NCBI RefSeq assembly: GCF_965363235.1
Contig: NC_134842.1
Coordinates: 2,197,112-2,261,111, forward strand
Source of the DNA: Mytilus galloprovincialis
Lineage: Eukaryota; Mollusca; Bivalvia; Mytilida; Mytilidae
Reading direction: 5' to 3'
Length of the DNA: 64,000 nt
The notes below the pieces were generated by a model. That model did no database searches. It was not told the origin of the DNA and was given only the letters and a program-made list of their open reading frames with translations. Each line of letters opens with the position of its first letter. The first letter of the stretch is position 1. Positions 1 to 11,517 of this stretch are shown here, piece after piece. The translations under genes and the position numbers were made by a program.

Positions 1-1540
1 CCGAGTTTGGTGTCAAAATTATTTTATAATCTTCTTAAAGGAAATCAGACAAACGTTTTAAAAAATGCAGTCGACATGTTCCCACCTCGGATGGAATTTT
101 TCCTTATATTATTATTTCTGTAGGGATTAATTGGAAATATTTTGCACAAACAAACACATAAAAGGTAAGAATTTTTGTTGATGCATTTTGTTTTAGCCTT
201 CAATGAAAATTTGATGGCTAAATTGGGTCTCAAAATTGAAAAAAAAAAAACGAAAATGGCGGCTTCAGCATAATGACGTCGATGTAAGGCGTCAAAGAAA
301 AAAATTATAATAGCCTTTCAAGACGTCATAATTATTTGGACTACTGTCTTGGAGGCTCATCGCTACCATAGGCGGATCCAGCCCTCCTCCTTTTTCGTGT
401 GAAAAAAAATGGTTTATTATACAAGTTAACATTAAAAGAAGACTTTAGCGGGGCCCTCTGTTATGGCAGTCAGTGACCCCCAAAATCCCATTTATAGAAA
501 GTTGTGCGATCACCATTTGCTACCACAAACGGATCGAATTGCATCCCTTCCCACCGACATGAGAGAATCTGGCGACTGACATTAATCATTGTTGCCTAAC
601 CATTTGTGCCTGTAATTTTCCCTCTGGAAGTAATCAGAATTATGTTATCCGGCTGGCGTATCAAGTCACTGAAATGCGCCCGAGATTACTCGGACTTCAA
701 ACAGCTGTTTTGCATCACAAGCTAGACCCATGACCGTAGGACGTCAGAGTAATCTCGGACTGGCACAGGTCAAATCGTCTCCTATAGAAAAATTCGACAA
801 CTGATAATGTCGATAATATATACATATGAAACCATTACAGACATACATGATACAGTTGTCGAGTTGAGTAGAACATTCCTTATGTCATGAATGAGGGGGT
901 GTCATGAATGGCTAAATCTGAGAAATCTCGGACTACGAAGTGCATGTAAAATATAAGCAAATCTACTTACCTGTACGAATAGCGTTCTATTGCGAATATG
1001 TTATTGTTATATCAAAATGATGATAAATTGCGGCATACTGGCCAAAGAAGTGTTTTTCGTCCTTCCCCTTGCAACCATGTCCACTTCGCCGATTTTAAAC
1101 ATTCTTTTTACATGACGTCATGCGGGTGGGATCTACCGCAATTAACGTAAAAAAATAGTGCAAGCGCTTTCAGTATTAAATATAAGAAAAACTAATATAT
1201 AAGAGAATATTAAAAGGGTTATCTGTTTTAATTACTTTTCAAAATATATTTATATCGGTATAAGTGATTCTTGAGAATTGATTTCTTTTCATGTTTACTG
1301 TGTCTGCACGACTCTCTACGCATGATGGTAAACTACCTCTTCTGTCATAATATCCCTTACGTCATTAGATAAAGTGTTGGGAAGAAACAACAAACGGATT
1401 TTTGTTGTTGTTTTATTTTTTGCATTACACAAAATTATGCATTGGAGTACATCTATAGAAATTCGGCCAACGGTATATCAAACAGAACTTGAAGGATTAC
1501 TGCATTTGGATATTTTGCGATGTCTGTACTCCTACAGTTT
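1..1540. other. Non-coding sequence, no gene seen
   Basis: AT-rich sequence without a convincing reading frame or splice-flanked exon. A short inverted repeat is visible: CCGAGATTACTC at about 680-691 faces GAGTAATCTCGG at about 747-758. The segment near 365-500 starts with a 'ggcggatccag' phrase seen again near 55,625, so both may be remnants of one dispersed repeat. Confidence 0.5.
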
Positions 1541-1985
1541 TGGATGCCAGCATCCAGCTTTTTCGGGATGCCAGCATCCAAATAAAAACGGGATGCCAGC
1601 ATCTCAGTCAATAAAACGGGATGCCAGCATCTCAATAAAACGGGATGCCAGCATCTCAATAAAACAGGATGCCAGCATCTCAATAAAACGGGATGCCAGC
1701 ATCCAAAAAAAACGGGATGCCAGCTTCCCAATATAACGGGATGCCAGCATCTCAATGAAACGGGATGCCAGCATCGCAATGAAACGGGATGCCAGAATCC
1801 CCAAAAAAAACGGGATGCCAGCATCCCAATATAACGGGATGCCAGCATCTCAATAAAACGGGATGTCAGCATCCCAATATGACTTGATGCCAGCATTTCA
1901 ATATATAGGAAATCCAGCATCCCCAAAATATAAAAAAATAGTTTACAAAATATATGCAAAACAAGCATCCCAGTAATAGTAAGAT
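1541..1985. repeat. 24-bp minisatellite, about 18 units
   Basis: A tandem array with the core GGGATGCCAGCATC followed by a variable A-rich spacer. The period is 24 bp where it is cleanest (ATGCCAGCAT recurs at 1621, 1645 and 1669), and units decay towards the right end. Because 24 is a multiple of three, the array stays open in several frames on both strands and gives eight-residue repeats such as RDASISIK or MLASRFIE. I read these frames as a by-product of the period, not as genes. Confidence 0.9.
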
Positions 1986-2799
1986 GCGCCAGTACATTAT
2001 TATTTTAACAACAGCATCTACATCAAATTGTAATGCCAGAAGCATATAAAATTAAACACACAGCATACGTACTATAAAAAAGATGCTACCTTATGCAAAA
2101 TATGAAAGCAATTAAAAAATTGAGAAATATTTTGAAATATTATTCAAAATTAGCATCTTTTGAAATATGCTATTTCCTAGTTATTTCACGGAATGTATGA
2201 AAAAAACTGTACATGAGAATTTGAAATTTTAGTTGAGAACTCATTCAGACAAACAAATGACACTTTTTTCTGCCATTGACAGAACAACTAAATCGTTCAG
2301 ATTCTAGAAAAATAATTAATCCTTACATATTATGAAATATACATATATACAATAATATACCATTCATCAATCATACGTCAAACGCACTAACATATAAATA
2401 ACCAATCATTGGTAGTAAAGGCAGACCAGGAAAAACTGCATTATGGTAACTAGTATCTGAAGTCAATGCTGGAACCTCCATCAGGACCTCGATAGTTCAA
2501 AAAGTGAACGGAAAGCAAAAATATTTGTCAAACAACAGATATGTTAAACATTTCAAATAACATTTTCCCGCTATACTGATCGACAACTCGAGAAACTATA
2601 CTATAAACGATAAACACCATTTGTTTGTCATTGACAGCACACAAATAAAACTTGCATCGTACACATAACCAAAAAATAAATAACACAAACGCAAATTCAA
2701 ATTTTCCGACCGACCATAGTACGCGATTAAAAGAGAAGGGTTATCTATAGGTGTAATGCCTTTGAAATCGATTGCGAGAGTACAAATCTAGGTTGCAGG
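1986..2799. other. AT-rich spacer, no gene seen
   Basis: About 800 bases of AT-rich sequence with no open frame of note and no repeat that I could tie to the rest of the window. Confidence 0.4.
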
Positions 2800-3240
2800 A
2801 ACTTTTTAGGAAGACAGATAAGAAGTTAGCAATATCCTTTAACTCTAATTTCCGCTATATAGATGATGTTCTTTCACTAAATAATTCAAATGTGGTGACT
2901 ATGTGGATCACATTTATCCTATTGAACTAGAGATAAAGGATACTACAGATACAGTTAAGTCGGCTTCATACCTTGACTTACATCTAGAAATTGACAATGA
3001 GGGTCGGTTAAAAACAAAACTTTACGATAAAAGAGATGATTTCAGCTTTCCAATTGTGAACTTTCCATTTCTTAGTAGCAACATTCTAGCAGCACCTGCA
3101 TACGGGGTATATATCTCCCAATTGATACGATATTCCCGTCCTTGTATTTCCTATCATGATTTTCTTGATAGAGGGTTGCTGCTCACAATGAAGCTAATAA
3201 ACCATGAGTTTCAAATGGTGAAGTTGATATCATCCTAGAC
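2800..3240 (+). pseudogene. RT fragment, non-LTR or Penelope-like element
   Basis: Decayed 3' part of a reverse-transcriptase gene. The catalytic box reads RYIDDVLSLNN at about 2853-2885. It is followed by a segment with SASYLDLHLEID and LYDKRDDFSFPIVNFPFL, then AYGVYISQLIRYSR, phrases repeated in at least four other places here. The frame changes between the YIDD box and the longer open stretch beginning near 2903, and the end is cut short, so the copy is dead. The element's 3' tail follows at 3290. The order and motifs suit a Penelope-like or other non-LTR retroelement; the family is not certain. Confidence 0.75.
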
Positions 3241-3289
3241 TGGTTCCCGATCGCAACATTAAGTATGTTACACATATACCAATATAACG

Positions 3290-3475
3290 TGAGACCTGAG
3301 ATCACCCCTAGTTTTTGGTGGGGTTCGGGTTGTTTATTCTTTGGTTTTCTATGTTGTGTCATATGTACTATTGTTTATCTGTTTGTCTTTTTCATTTTTA
3401 GCCATGGCGTTGTCAGTTTGTTTTAGATTTATGAGTTTGACTGTTCCTTTGGTATCTTTCTTCCCTCTTTTACAA
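3290..3475 (+). repeat. RT-element 3' tail
   Basis: Contains the phrases 'ggtggggttcgggttg', 'ttttagccatggcgttgtc' and 'tatctttcttccctctttt'. The same block follows RT C-terminal fragments here, near 4,010, near 10,890 and near 32,210, so I read it as the 3' untranslated end of the RT element. Confidence 0.7.
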
Positions 3476-3479
3476 ACTA

Positions 3480-3630
3480 AAACCGCGGAAAACAAATCAA
3501 CTATAATAGGATAAACAACGTAACATTAGAAACAATAAAGTGCAAGAAAAAACAACCGAAAATGTAACTTGAACACACACAGAACCAGAACATAAGATAA
3601 CAACAGCTATTTTCGTATCTTGGTACATGA
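3480..3630 (+). repeat. Remnant of 'pagtat' dispersed repeat
   Basis: Phrases 'acaaactaaaaccg' and 'aacacacacagaacc' match the better copies at 53,980-54,840, which begin with 'ggcaacagtagtataccgct'. I call this repeat 'pagtat' for reference. It separates two RT fragments, so it is probably nested. Confidence 0.5.
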
Positions 3631-3631
3631 C

Positions 3632-4130
3632 CTTCGGTAAAAAACAAAACTTTTCGAAAAAGGAATGCTTTCATCTTCTCAATTGTGAACTTTCCATTTC
3701 TATGGTGCTAAATTCCAGCAAAGCCTGTCTACGGATTATATATCTCCCAATTGATACGATATTCCCGGGCTTGTATTTACTCTTATTATTTTCTTGATAG
3801 AAGATTGCTGCTCACATGGAAACTAGTAAACGAAGAGTTTCAAATGGTGAAGTTGAAATCATCCCTTCGAAAATTTTACGGACGCCATCACGAATTTGCT
3901 GACCGTCAAGAAATAACAGTATGATATCGGATATGTTCCTTGTGTTTACGAATGTGACCTTCTCAATAAGACTATTCATCGGATTAGTAATACCATAAGT
4001 ATGTACCATTTCTATGTTGTGTCTTCTGTACTATTATTTGTCTGTTTGTCTTTTTTGTTTTTAGCCATGGCGTTGTCAGTTTATTTTCAATCTATGACTG
4101 TCCTTCTGTTATCTTTCGTCCCTCTTTTAA
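3632..4130 (+). pseudogene. RT fragment with 3' tail
   Basis: A second decayed copy of the same RT element. At 3632-3925 the translated phrases IVNFPFL, ISQLIRYSR and KLKSSLRKFYGRHHE are visible in broken frames. The element tail (mgttgtgtc...ccatggcgttgtcag) follows at about 4010-4130. No long open frame remains. Confidence 0.65.
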
Positions 4131-4215
4131 GACACAGTGTTGGGTTGAACCTGGTTTTGTGACCAGCCAAACCTATTGCTTTAATGGCAGTGTTAAACAT
4201 AGCACTTATGAAACT
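4131..4215 (+). repeat. 3' part of 'pagtat' repeat
   Basis: The phrase 'gttgaacctggttttgtg' followed by 'aatggcagtgtta' matches the 3' half of the copies at 54,170-54,230 and 54,680-54,740. Confidence 0.5.
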
Positions 4216-4224
4216 GAAATTATA

Positions 4225-4420
4225 TCTTCAGCGCATGCATACGGAGTACATATCTCCCAATTAATACGATAGTCTCGGGGCTTGTTTTTCCTGCTATGAA
4301 TTCCAAGAAAGCTTTTAAACCAAGAGTTACAAATTGTGAAATTGAAATCATCCCTTCGACAATTTTACGTACGCCATCACAAGTTGGTGAACTTTTATGG
4401 AATAACTGTTTCATAGATGA
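4225..4420 (+). pseudogene. RT C-terminal fragment
   Basis: Short remnant with the RT C-terminal phrases YGVHISQLIR and, in another frame, KLKSSLRQFYVRHHK. It is far shorter than the 2800 copy and is frame-broken. Confidence 0.55.
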
Positions 4421-5270
4421 TAGCAGATATGCTTCTAATGTCGTAACTACTATCCCGTTCCCTTTTCACGAATGTTACCTACCGATTTTTGACCGGGTTC
4501 GTAAAAGCTTGAGATATCAATACACTGTTAAAAATTAAGTTTCATATTTTGGCCATGGTTAATTCATTGCTTAAGTTTTTGGTCAAGGTAGTTTGGGATT
4601 AAGTTGAAGTCCTGTCAACTTGAAACTTAGTACATATGTTTATATTATGATATAATCTACCACATTTTAATGCCAAATTTAGAATGTTGCTCCCAATTTC
4701 ACGGTTCACTAAACATAAAAATGATAGTGCGATTGGGCCATCTGTGTACTATGGATACATTCTTGTTTAACAAAGATATGACTCTCGGTCTTTTCAATTC
4801 AATTTAATGGAACAACGAGCAGAACTACGTATGATTTTTTTCAACCTGATAAATAAATGTCTATTGCTTCACAAAAGTAATCCCTCTAACTTCTCCTTTG
4901 GCCCAAATGTTTGAGACTTTTATGACTTTTTCTTCCCACTTTTTGCAAAATATTGTATAAAAAGAGGGACGAAAGATACAAGACGGAGAGTCAAACTCGT
5001 TAATGCAGATTTTTGCCATGGTAACACCACAGCAAGATTATATTTTACAATTATAATTATCCGAAATAAAATTTATGGAAGATGTTCTTATGAATATACA
5101 CATGCATAACACAGATATTAAGCCTTATTTGTTAAAAAAAAGAAGAGAAAGAAGGTGGTTCAAAATTATACCAACTTCGTATTGCTTCCTGAGCAACATG
5201 GCGGGTTCCACAGACATGAAGCAGTGTCTGCTTTCCCCTTCCTGAGCACATAATATCATGACCAGTTTGT
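4421..5270. other. Non-coding spacer
   Basis: AT-rich sequence without a supported gene. A short antisense echo of the RT tail ('agagggacgaaagata') lies near 4,960-5,010. Confidence 0.35.
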
Positions 5271-5274
5271 AGTA

Positions 5275-5620
5275 GGGGTCCAGTTGCTTAGTCTTTAGTT
5301 TTTTATGTTGTGTCTTTGTTCTATTATTTGTGTGTCTTTTTCTTTTTTTGAAGAGAACTACTCTTACAATGAAGCTATTAAATCAACAATTCTTACTAAA
5401 GTTGAAGTAGTAATCACTCGGTCAAATTTCATTTACTTCATCATTACATGGTGGACCGTTATAAAATATATTTTTTACGGGATACGACGGATATTTTTCA
5501 ATTGTCGTTAGTACGATCCCGTCCGTTTTATTTTGAATTTGATAAATCGAATGACACTAATTATTTGGTTTGTATTTTAGTGAAAAAACACGACGGGTAC
5601 TGAAGTGGATCAGTTTCTAC
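5275..5620 (+). pseudogene. Diverged RT C-terminus and tail fragment
   Basis: A tail-like block at 5275-5345 runs into a diverged RT C-terminus. Translation shows LTMKLLNQQFLLKLK, and further on the 'tacgatcccgtccgttttatt' and 'cacgacgggt' phrases that link the RT end to its tail in the copy at 31,920-32,000. The order shows one truncated copy joined to another. Confidence 0.5.
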
Positions 5621-5639
5621 TAAGACGATAGCAATCTTA

Positions 5640-5880
5640 ACCAAAGAGTAAACAAAGACTCAAAAAACCAAAGCACATTTACATCAACAGTTATAAATAA
5701 GAAATAAGAAATAACACGAACTCCAATAAAAACCAGGAGTGAAATCAGGTGCTCCGGAAGGGTAAGCATTTCCTGCACCCGTCGTGTTATTTCGTTGTTC
5801 AGTTCGGTAATGATGGAAGGTTATTATGACTAAGTATAATAAATATGATTTCTGACACACTTTTGTCGTAATGGCCAATC
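5640..5880 (-). repeat. RT-element tail variant, minus strand
   Basis: Antisense copy of the tail variant also seen at 29,700-29,840: 'aaagcacatttacatcaac', 'gtgctccggaagggtaagc' and 'cacccgtcgtgttattt' are shared in reverse complement. It lies on the same strand and just downstream of the minus-strand RT fragment at 6,023-6,275. Confidence 0.6.
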
Positions 5881-6022
5881 AAATCATGATGGGGAACGTA
5901 ACTTTCTTGAATGATGACCTTAATTTGATTTATTCATAGCCCTGTCTTAGCAACTTTAACAAGAGTATTCCTCGTTCATCAAAATCAACGTACTTTGAGC
6001 TAGCTCTAGAGTAACGTATCAA

Positions 6023-6275
6023 TTAAGACACATATACTTCATATGCTGGTGACGCTGGGATGTTGCTACACAGAAATGGAAAGTTTACTATAAGAAAATT
6101 AAAATCATCGCGTTTGTCATACATTTTGGTATTCAAGCTACCATCAGTAGTCATTTCGAGAAAAAGGTCTAAATAAGAAGCAGATTTATCTGTGTCGGTA
6201 GTATCTTTGATTTCAAGTTCACTTGGATATATTGAATGTTGGGTTTTTTCATTAAAACTAAGTTTTATTAACATA
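6023..6275 (-). pseudogene. RT fragment, minus strand
   Basis: An open stretch of about 83 codons with IYPSELEIKDTTDT, SASYLDLFLEM and YDKRDDFNFLIVNFPFL, matching the 2800 copy at most residues. The YIDD box and the C-terminus are missing, so this is a middle piece of the RT gene. Confidence 0.7.
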
Positions 6276-7370
6276 TTTACATTTGTTAATATATGTTATC
6301 AAATACCGGTACCTTATGCCGGCCTCGTTAACATAAGTATAGAACATCTATTATGGTTAATTATGTTAGTACACAAATTTTCATTAATCCAGATATAATT
6401 CATGTCTTCGCCTGAATTATTTTCTATATCTTTGTATCTTTAGTATCTTTAGTATCTTTGTTTACAAAGAAGGTAGATAGTGTAGTGCTTATATGGAATA
6501 TAGATTAATCAGTGCTTTATTCAAGGAAATGTTTCCAAAATATTCGTTTTGAAAGGATTATTGATACGCCGTTATCTTTTTCCATTGTGAATTTTCGATT
6601 GAAATGCAAATGCATTTTACAAAATATAACTACAGTAAAATCGGATGTTACTTTATCAATTGACGGTAATTTTCATTTTCTGAGTGTTCTAATGTCAGAT
6701 TATAGGTTGTCATGTCTTGTATACAGTTAAACTAGTACAAAGAATATGAGTGGACAACAAAAAGAGAAAAATAATATATAGTACAAGTAATAACCATGAA
6801 AACGTAACAAATACATATAAAAACAACTGTTGACTGTTGTATGAAAATACAGTCAAATCTCAACTCACAATTGATAAACACTATAATTTGCATGCATACA
6901 TAAACTGGGAGTTATACCTGTGCAGTGTTTGAAGAAAAAATACAGTATAATCACTATATTTCAAATATTTACATGTATATCTATATATGCATAAGGGATA
7001 TAATTACGATACTGTTGTCAAGTCATTAAAGATTGCATATTTTGGCGTTAATATTGAGTCACTGATAAGGTCTTTGCGTCGGAACTAAACACATTTATTC
7101 TAAAAACAGTTGTTGGCATGACACGGGTTATGTTCTTCTCATATATGTTATGATGGTATGATACTAAACCCCTAACGGGAAGGATTGTGTCTGATGTTCA
7201 TATGATGAAATCATAATCTTTCAGATAGTTTAATTGAAGTCTGGAGCTGGCATGTCAGTTAACTGCTAGTAGTCTGTTGTTATTTATGTATTATTGTCAT
7301 TTTGTTTATTTTCTTTGGTTACATCTTCTGACATCAGACTCGGACTTCTCTTGAACTGAATTTTAATGTG
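6276..7370. other. Non-coding spacer
   Basis: AT-rich, with small open frames but no conserved domain, no splice-flanked exon, and no repeat I could match except weak RT-like traces near its left edge. Confidence 0.35.
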
Positions 7371-7379
7371 CGTTTTGTT

Positions 7380-7735
7380 ATGCGTTTATTTTTCTACATT
7401 GGTTAGAGGTATAGGGGGAGGGTTGAGATCTCACAACAATGTTTAACCCCGCCGCATGTTTGCGCCTGTCCCAAGTCAGAAGCCTCTGGCCTTTGTTAGT
7501 CTTGTATTATTTTAATTTTAGTTTCGTGTGTACAATTTGGAAATTAGTATGGCGTTCATTTTCACTGAACTAGTATATATTTGTTTAGGGGCCAGCTGAA
7601 GGACGCCTCCGGGTGCGGGAATTTGTCGCTATATTGAAGACCTGTTGGTGACCTTCTGCTGCTGTTTTTTTCATTTGGTCGGGTTGTTGTCTCTTTGACA
7701 CATTCCCCATTTCCATTCTCAATTTTATAAACAGG
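7380..7735 (+). repeat. Dispersed repeat 'gcctcc' (full-looking copy)
   Basis: A ~350-bp repeat with landmarks 'ggccagctgaaggacgcctc', 'gaagacctgttggtgacct' and 'gacacattccccatttcc'. It recurs at 47,664-47,908 (same strand), in part at 19,340-19,415, and in reverse at 20,205-20,640 (related) and 61,567-61,720. I see no coding capacity; it looks like a non-autonomous element or the end of a larger one. Confidence 0.75.
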
Positions 7736-7798
7736 TAATTATACCTGTACAATGTTTGAAGAAAATTACAGTACAATTTCTGTATTTGCGTGGATTAG

Positions 7799-8290
7799 TC
7801 AGACATTAAGTTCATTAAATTGCTTTAATAGTCTGTCAATTTTATATCCTAAAAAGTTTCTTATTTCAATAAAAGTTCTGATCTCTTGTCTTAATATTTT
7901 GAGTGGTTGAATAACTTTAATTTTTTTGTCAGACATATAGTATACTTTATATATTGTGTCACTGATAATAGTTAAAAGTAAAATGAGTTCATAGTACTCT
8001 TTGTCATGTATTTTATATCCCAAAGCTATGCTTTTTAGATTGATCACATGTCTAAAATACATCATCAATATACCGAAAGTTGAAAGTAAAAGACTGGGAT
8101 AATTTCTTTTCTCCTTTATGTACCAGCCCTCGGATAAATTCTGCTTCATAGGAATACAAAAAACAATCTGCAGGTAGAGAGGCGCAATTGATACCCATTG
8201 GGATTGAAAGAGTCTGTTGGAAGACCAAACCTCCAAATTCAACAAATATGTTGTCAATTAAAAAGTCCAGCATAATTACACCTTATGTAA
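7799..8290 (-). pseudogene. RT fragment with palm motifs, minus strand
   Basis: The part at 8052-8290 encodes LIDNIFVEFGGLVFQQ, then SIPMGINCASLPADCFLYSY, and ends at FRYIDDVF, the segment immediately upstream of the YIDD box seen in the 2800 copy. The two copies therefore cover adjacent parts of one RT gene. The continuing open frame to 7799 (another frame, 152 codons in total) is not recognisable. No intact gene. Confidence 0.75.
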
Positions 8291-8299
8291 GAATTTTGG

Positions 8300-8600
8300 G
8301 TTTTAATTGGTTGATAGCCAGTGTATTTTTCACAAATTCACTGTTATCAAATGAATATGGTTCAATTTTTAACGCCGCCGCGGTATTTGCCAAAAGGATA
8401 TGCCTTTTTTTACCCTCTCTGCCGTATAGGCGAGTGACTTCAACCATTTGAAAGAAATTTTAATGCACCCACCTAACATACGGCTAAATTATATATCACA
8501 TCTGTACTATCTGATATGCCCGGTCGTAAAAAATTCGTACGGTGCAATTTCCGTCAAATCAAGATCAAAGGTCAAAAACGAAAAAGTGCAAATTTTGTAA
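8300..8600 (+). repeat. Arm of a scattered inverted repeat
   Basis: Phrases 'gcgagtgacttcaa', 'gcacccacctaacatacgg' and 'gatcaaaggtcaa' recur in reverse complement at 12,660-12,850 ('tgacctttgaccttga', 'gtgttaggtgggtgc', 'gtcactcgcc'). Confidence 0.6.
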
Positions 8601-8959
8601 GATTTCAGCTTTATTGCATAATATGACTTTTATATATAATTACACCTTATATAAGAATGCCAGCTTTTGATTTGCTGATAGCCAGTGTATTTTTTGCATA
8701 TTCTTCTAGTATTTTATCATTTCAAACGAATCTGACTGTTTTTCACCACTGCCGGTGAATATGCCTCAAATACCATGGTATTTGCCATTTTGGATATTCC
8801 TTTTTTTATCCTCGCGAGCATCTTCCCGCCATTTTTTTTTTTTGATATGACGTTACAAAGACAGCGCGAACGCGTATACGCGGTATATTTTATGATAGTA
8901 CTTGTCCTCAAAAAAATATATCCTTTTTCTAGTACAGAGAGTTGAAACTAAAATGTATT

Positions 8960-9117
8960 CGGTGTAATTAAACAGATATAGCATGTTTTGTATGAGTATT
9001 TGCCAAAAATACAAGTCTTGGGACAAAATTTCTCTTACCTAGCAGCTCGGGAAATTTAAGTCCCTCGACTTGTATTTTTCGCAAATACCCCTCCATAACA
9101 TGGTATATCTGTTCAAT
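8960..9117. repeat. ~158-bp palindrome, MITE-like
   Basis: A near-perfect hairpin: AACAGATATAGCATGTT at the left faces AACATGGTATATCTGTT at the right, and TATTTGCCAAAAATACAAGT faces ACTTGTATTTTTCGCAAATA. The loop contains 'cctagcagctcggg'. A sister copy lies at 12,927-13,084. Size and structure suit a foldback or MITE-type element. Confidence 0.75.
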
Positions 9118-9890
9118 AAATTCACATATGCAAACAAAATAAAATTTAGGCGGAGACAGCACATGTTTTCTGAAATTCGCGTTAAAGTTAACAAATTGTG
9201 TGAAAACCCAAAAATGTTCTTTCTGATGCAACTCTTAAACACTTAAAATTAAGTAAAACCCTGTAAAACCTATCAAAGAAGTTTTTGACACCATAAATTT
9301 CCTAAAATTATGCTTACTTCTAATCAAAAGTAAATCATAACAACTCATACAGTTGCCCAAAATACCGCCATCTGCGAAAAGCAATTGTTAAGCATTTATA
9401 CCTATTTAAACACTGTATGTTGTCAATATAAGAATTAATAAACAAACTCTTGAGAATCTGAAAAACTTAAAGTAAAAAAATATGTGCGCGATCATACTAT
9501 TGCTTGAAAAAAAGAGGTGCGAAACTAATAGATTGCAATCTGCATTGTAAGAAACAGACTGAAATAAACATCTTGTGAATTTTCTAATTGTTGGATTTGT
9601 AACTTCATTATGAATATTGATGTAGTGAAAAGACCGTTTATTCATTTAATGTGAACCATAACATTGAAAATTTAGACAAAAATAACTACAAAAATAAATT
9701 GATGTAAATTGAAATTTCAAACAATTAAAAAAAACTAGTAAATACATAATTAAACTTGACTTTTTGTTTGCTTAAATTGTGTTTTTATCCATTAATACGA
9801 AACGATTCCAGTTGCAACTACTCTCCCTGAATAGCTTCAATGACGAGTTCATTGTTCATACGAGGATGACTCCATGCAAGAGCTTCTGAT
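9118..9890. other. Non-coding spacer with inverted-repeat trace
   Basis: AT-rich. The phrase 'gttgcccaaaataccgccat' at about 9,352 is the reverse complement, with a few changes, of 'gatggcagatttttgggcaac' at about 12,300. Nothing coding was recognised. Confidence 0.4.
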
Positions 9891-11065
9891 GACGACTAAA
9901 TAGAAGCTACCATTATCTTGAAACTCTACTTTCCACTATATAGATGATGTCATCTCACTTAATAGTGCCAATTTTGTGACAATGTTGCATTGGAATGATA
10001 CTTTTCATTGAAATTATAAAAAAAGACTCAACAGATATAGTTTTCTCTATCACGTATCTTTAAATCGACGATGAGGGTTGGTTGACAGCAAGTGTTACGA
10101 CAAAAGGGATGAGCATAGTTCAACCCATGAAAACACTCTGTACTACCCAATTATAAAATGTTCATTTCTATGTAGCAACTCCTGCATATCTATACCACTA
10201 AATTATAAGACCGATTTCATTGAGCCCCAACTCCTCTGAATCAATAACAAGTCGGAAATATTTATGATATGAGGTATAAATGTAGGGTTTTGCATCTCCT
10301 TAGTTTGTCTTTGCACGCTCAGTCGACGTCCTAACCGCAATATATGGGTTTTTTTATTTAAAAACTTGCCCAATCGCGGCATCGTGTTGTATGTGTATTT
10401 CCAAGTTAATACAATGTTCCAGCGCTTACATTTACACTCACTATTGTCGTGATAGTTAGTAACTACTCAAAACGAAGATATTAAATGAAGGCAACTATAG
10501 TATACCGCTATTCAATCAATATTCATCAATCGATTGACTTGCTACTGAAAAAAATCCGGGTCACTAACAGAACCGAGGGAAACGCATCAACTGTAACAGA
10601 AACACTGAACTGCTATAACAACAAACGCAAACATACAAAGAAACAGAGTATTCAATACTAACTGCCATATACCATATTTGGTAGAGGACATTTAAAGAAT
10701 AATGATGGTTTTAAACCAGAGTTTAATGTAAAGCTGAAATCATCCTTTCGAAAATTTTATGGACGCCACTACGAGTTGTTTGATAATTATGAAATTATGT
10801 GTTTTGCCAGATGACAATTGAGAAGTTCCTATCGACCTAACCAAAACACCATCATATCTGCCTTGAATGTTATCTACCGAATAAGGCTTCGCACCGAGGT
10901 AGGAATAATATGAGCCACACGACGGGTGTTTTTGTGTGGGGTTTGTGTTACTCAATCTGTAGTTATATATGTTGTGTTTTCTGTACCATTGCTTATCTTG
11001 TTCGTTTTTTGCCCGACTTTGTCAGTTCGCTTTCAATTATGCTTTGATGTCCCTTTGATACATTT
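9890..11065 (+). mobile_element. Decayed RT element with nested repeat and tail
   Basis: An RT copy running from a YIDDV box (about 9,940) through degraded palm and thumb sequence, to KLKSSFRKFYGRH at about 10,730-10,780, and then into the element's tail (10,890-11,065). The RT sequence is interrupted at about 10,490-10,690 by a copy of the 'pagtat' repeat. No usable frame survives. The order RT, C-terminus, tail supports one element family. Confidence 0.65.
10490..10690 (+). repeat. 'pagtat' repeat nested in the RT element
   Basis: Begins 'ggcaactatagtataccgct' and contains 'atccgggtcactaac' and 'ccgagggaaacgcatcaact', matching the copies at 53,980-54,840. RT sequence continues on both sides, so it inserted after the RT copy. 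Confidence 0.6.
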
Positions 11066-11356
11066 TGTAACTCTGCAAGTAGTAAAGTTAATTCTTCGTC
11101 AATTCATCCCTTTCTGCACCCATTGTATAAAAAAAATTAATCAACGTGTGGTTCGTTTTATCTCAGTTCTTCATTGGCTAAAATCCTATTATGACGTCGA
11201 AATTTCTTGCTTTCCTCTGAATGTCCTTTTGTTGTCGGCATGAAAAAAGGCGACCATGCCTGATGATGTCACATAGAAATAACACATCTTTTTGCAGATC
11301 ATTCAAAAAGAAGGAATACGTGTGTCTGCATATTGATTGAAAATCATTAGAGAAAC

Positions 11357-11517
11357 AGATTCTACCACCAAATCTCGTGTAATACGATATGTATCCACTC
11401 TCGACAGTTGAATTTTAAATATTTAAAATGCTCGGCGAGCCTCGCGTTTTAAATATTAAAATTTAACTGCCTCGAGTGGATAAATATCGTATTACACTCG
11501 ATGCAATGGTAGAATCT
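11357..11517. repeat. 161-bp palindrome, foldback element
   Basis: The outer arms AGATTCTACCA and TGGTAGAATCT pair. Inside, TCTCGTGTAATACGATAT pairs with ATCGTATTACACTCGAT and TTTTAAATATT pairs around a small GC-rich loop (tcggcgagcctcg). Nearly every base is in the stem, so single strands would fold into a long hairpin. Confidence 0.85.

Noticed and set aside
1374-1968. Overlapping open frames on both strands across the minisatellite (RDASISIK-type and MLASRFIE-type repeats).
   Set aside because: Explained by a 24-bp period; no promoter, splice site or conserved domain, and both strands are equally open.
1541-1985. Regular repeats with spacers, recalling a CRISPR array.
   Set aside because: The spacers are themselves similar A-rich sequence, the period is 24 bp, and the DNA is eukaryotic.
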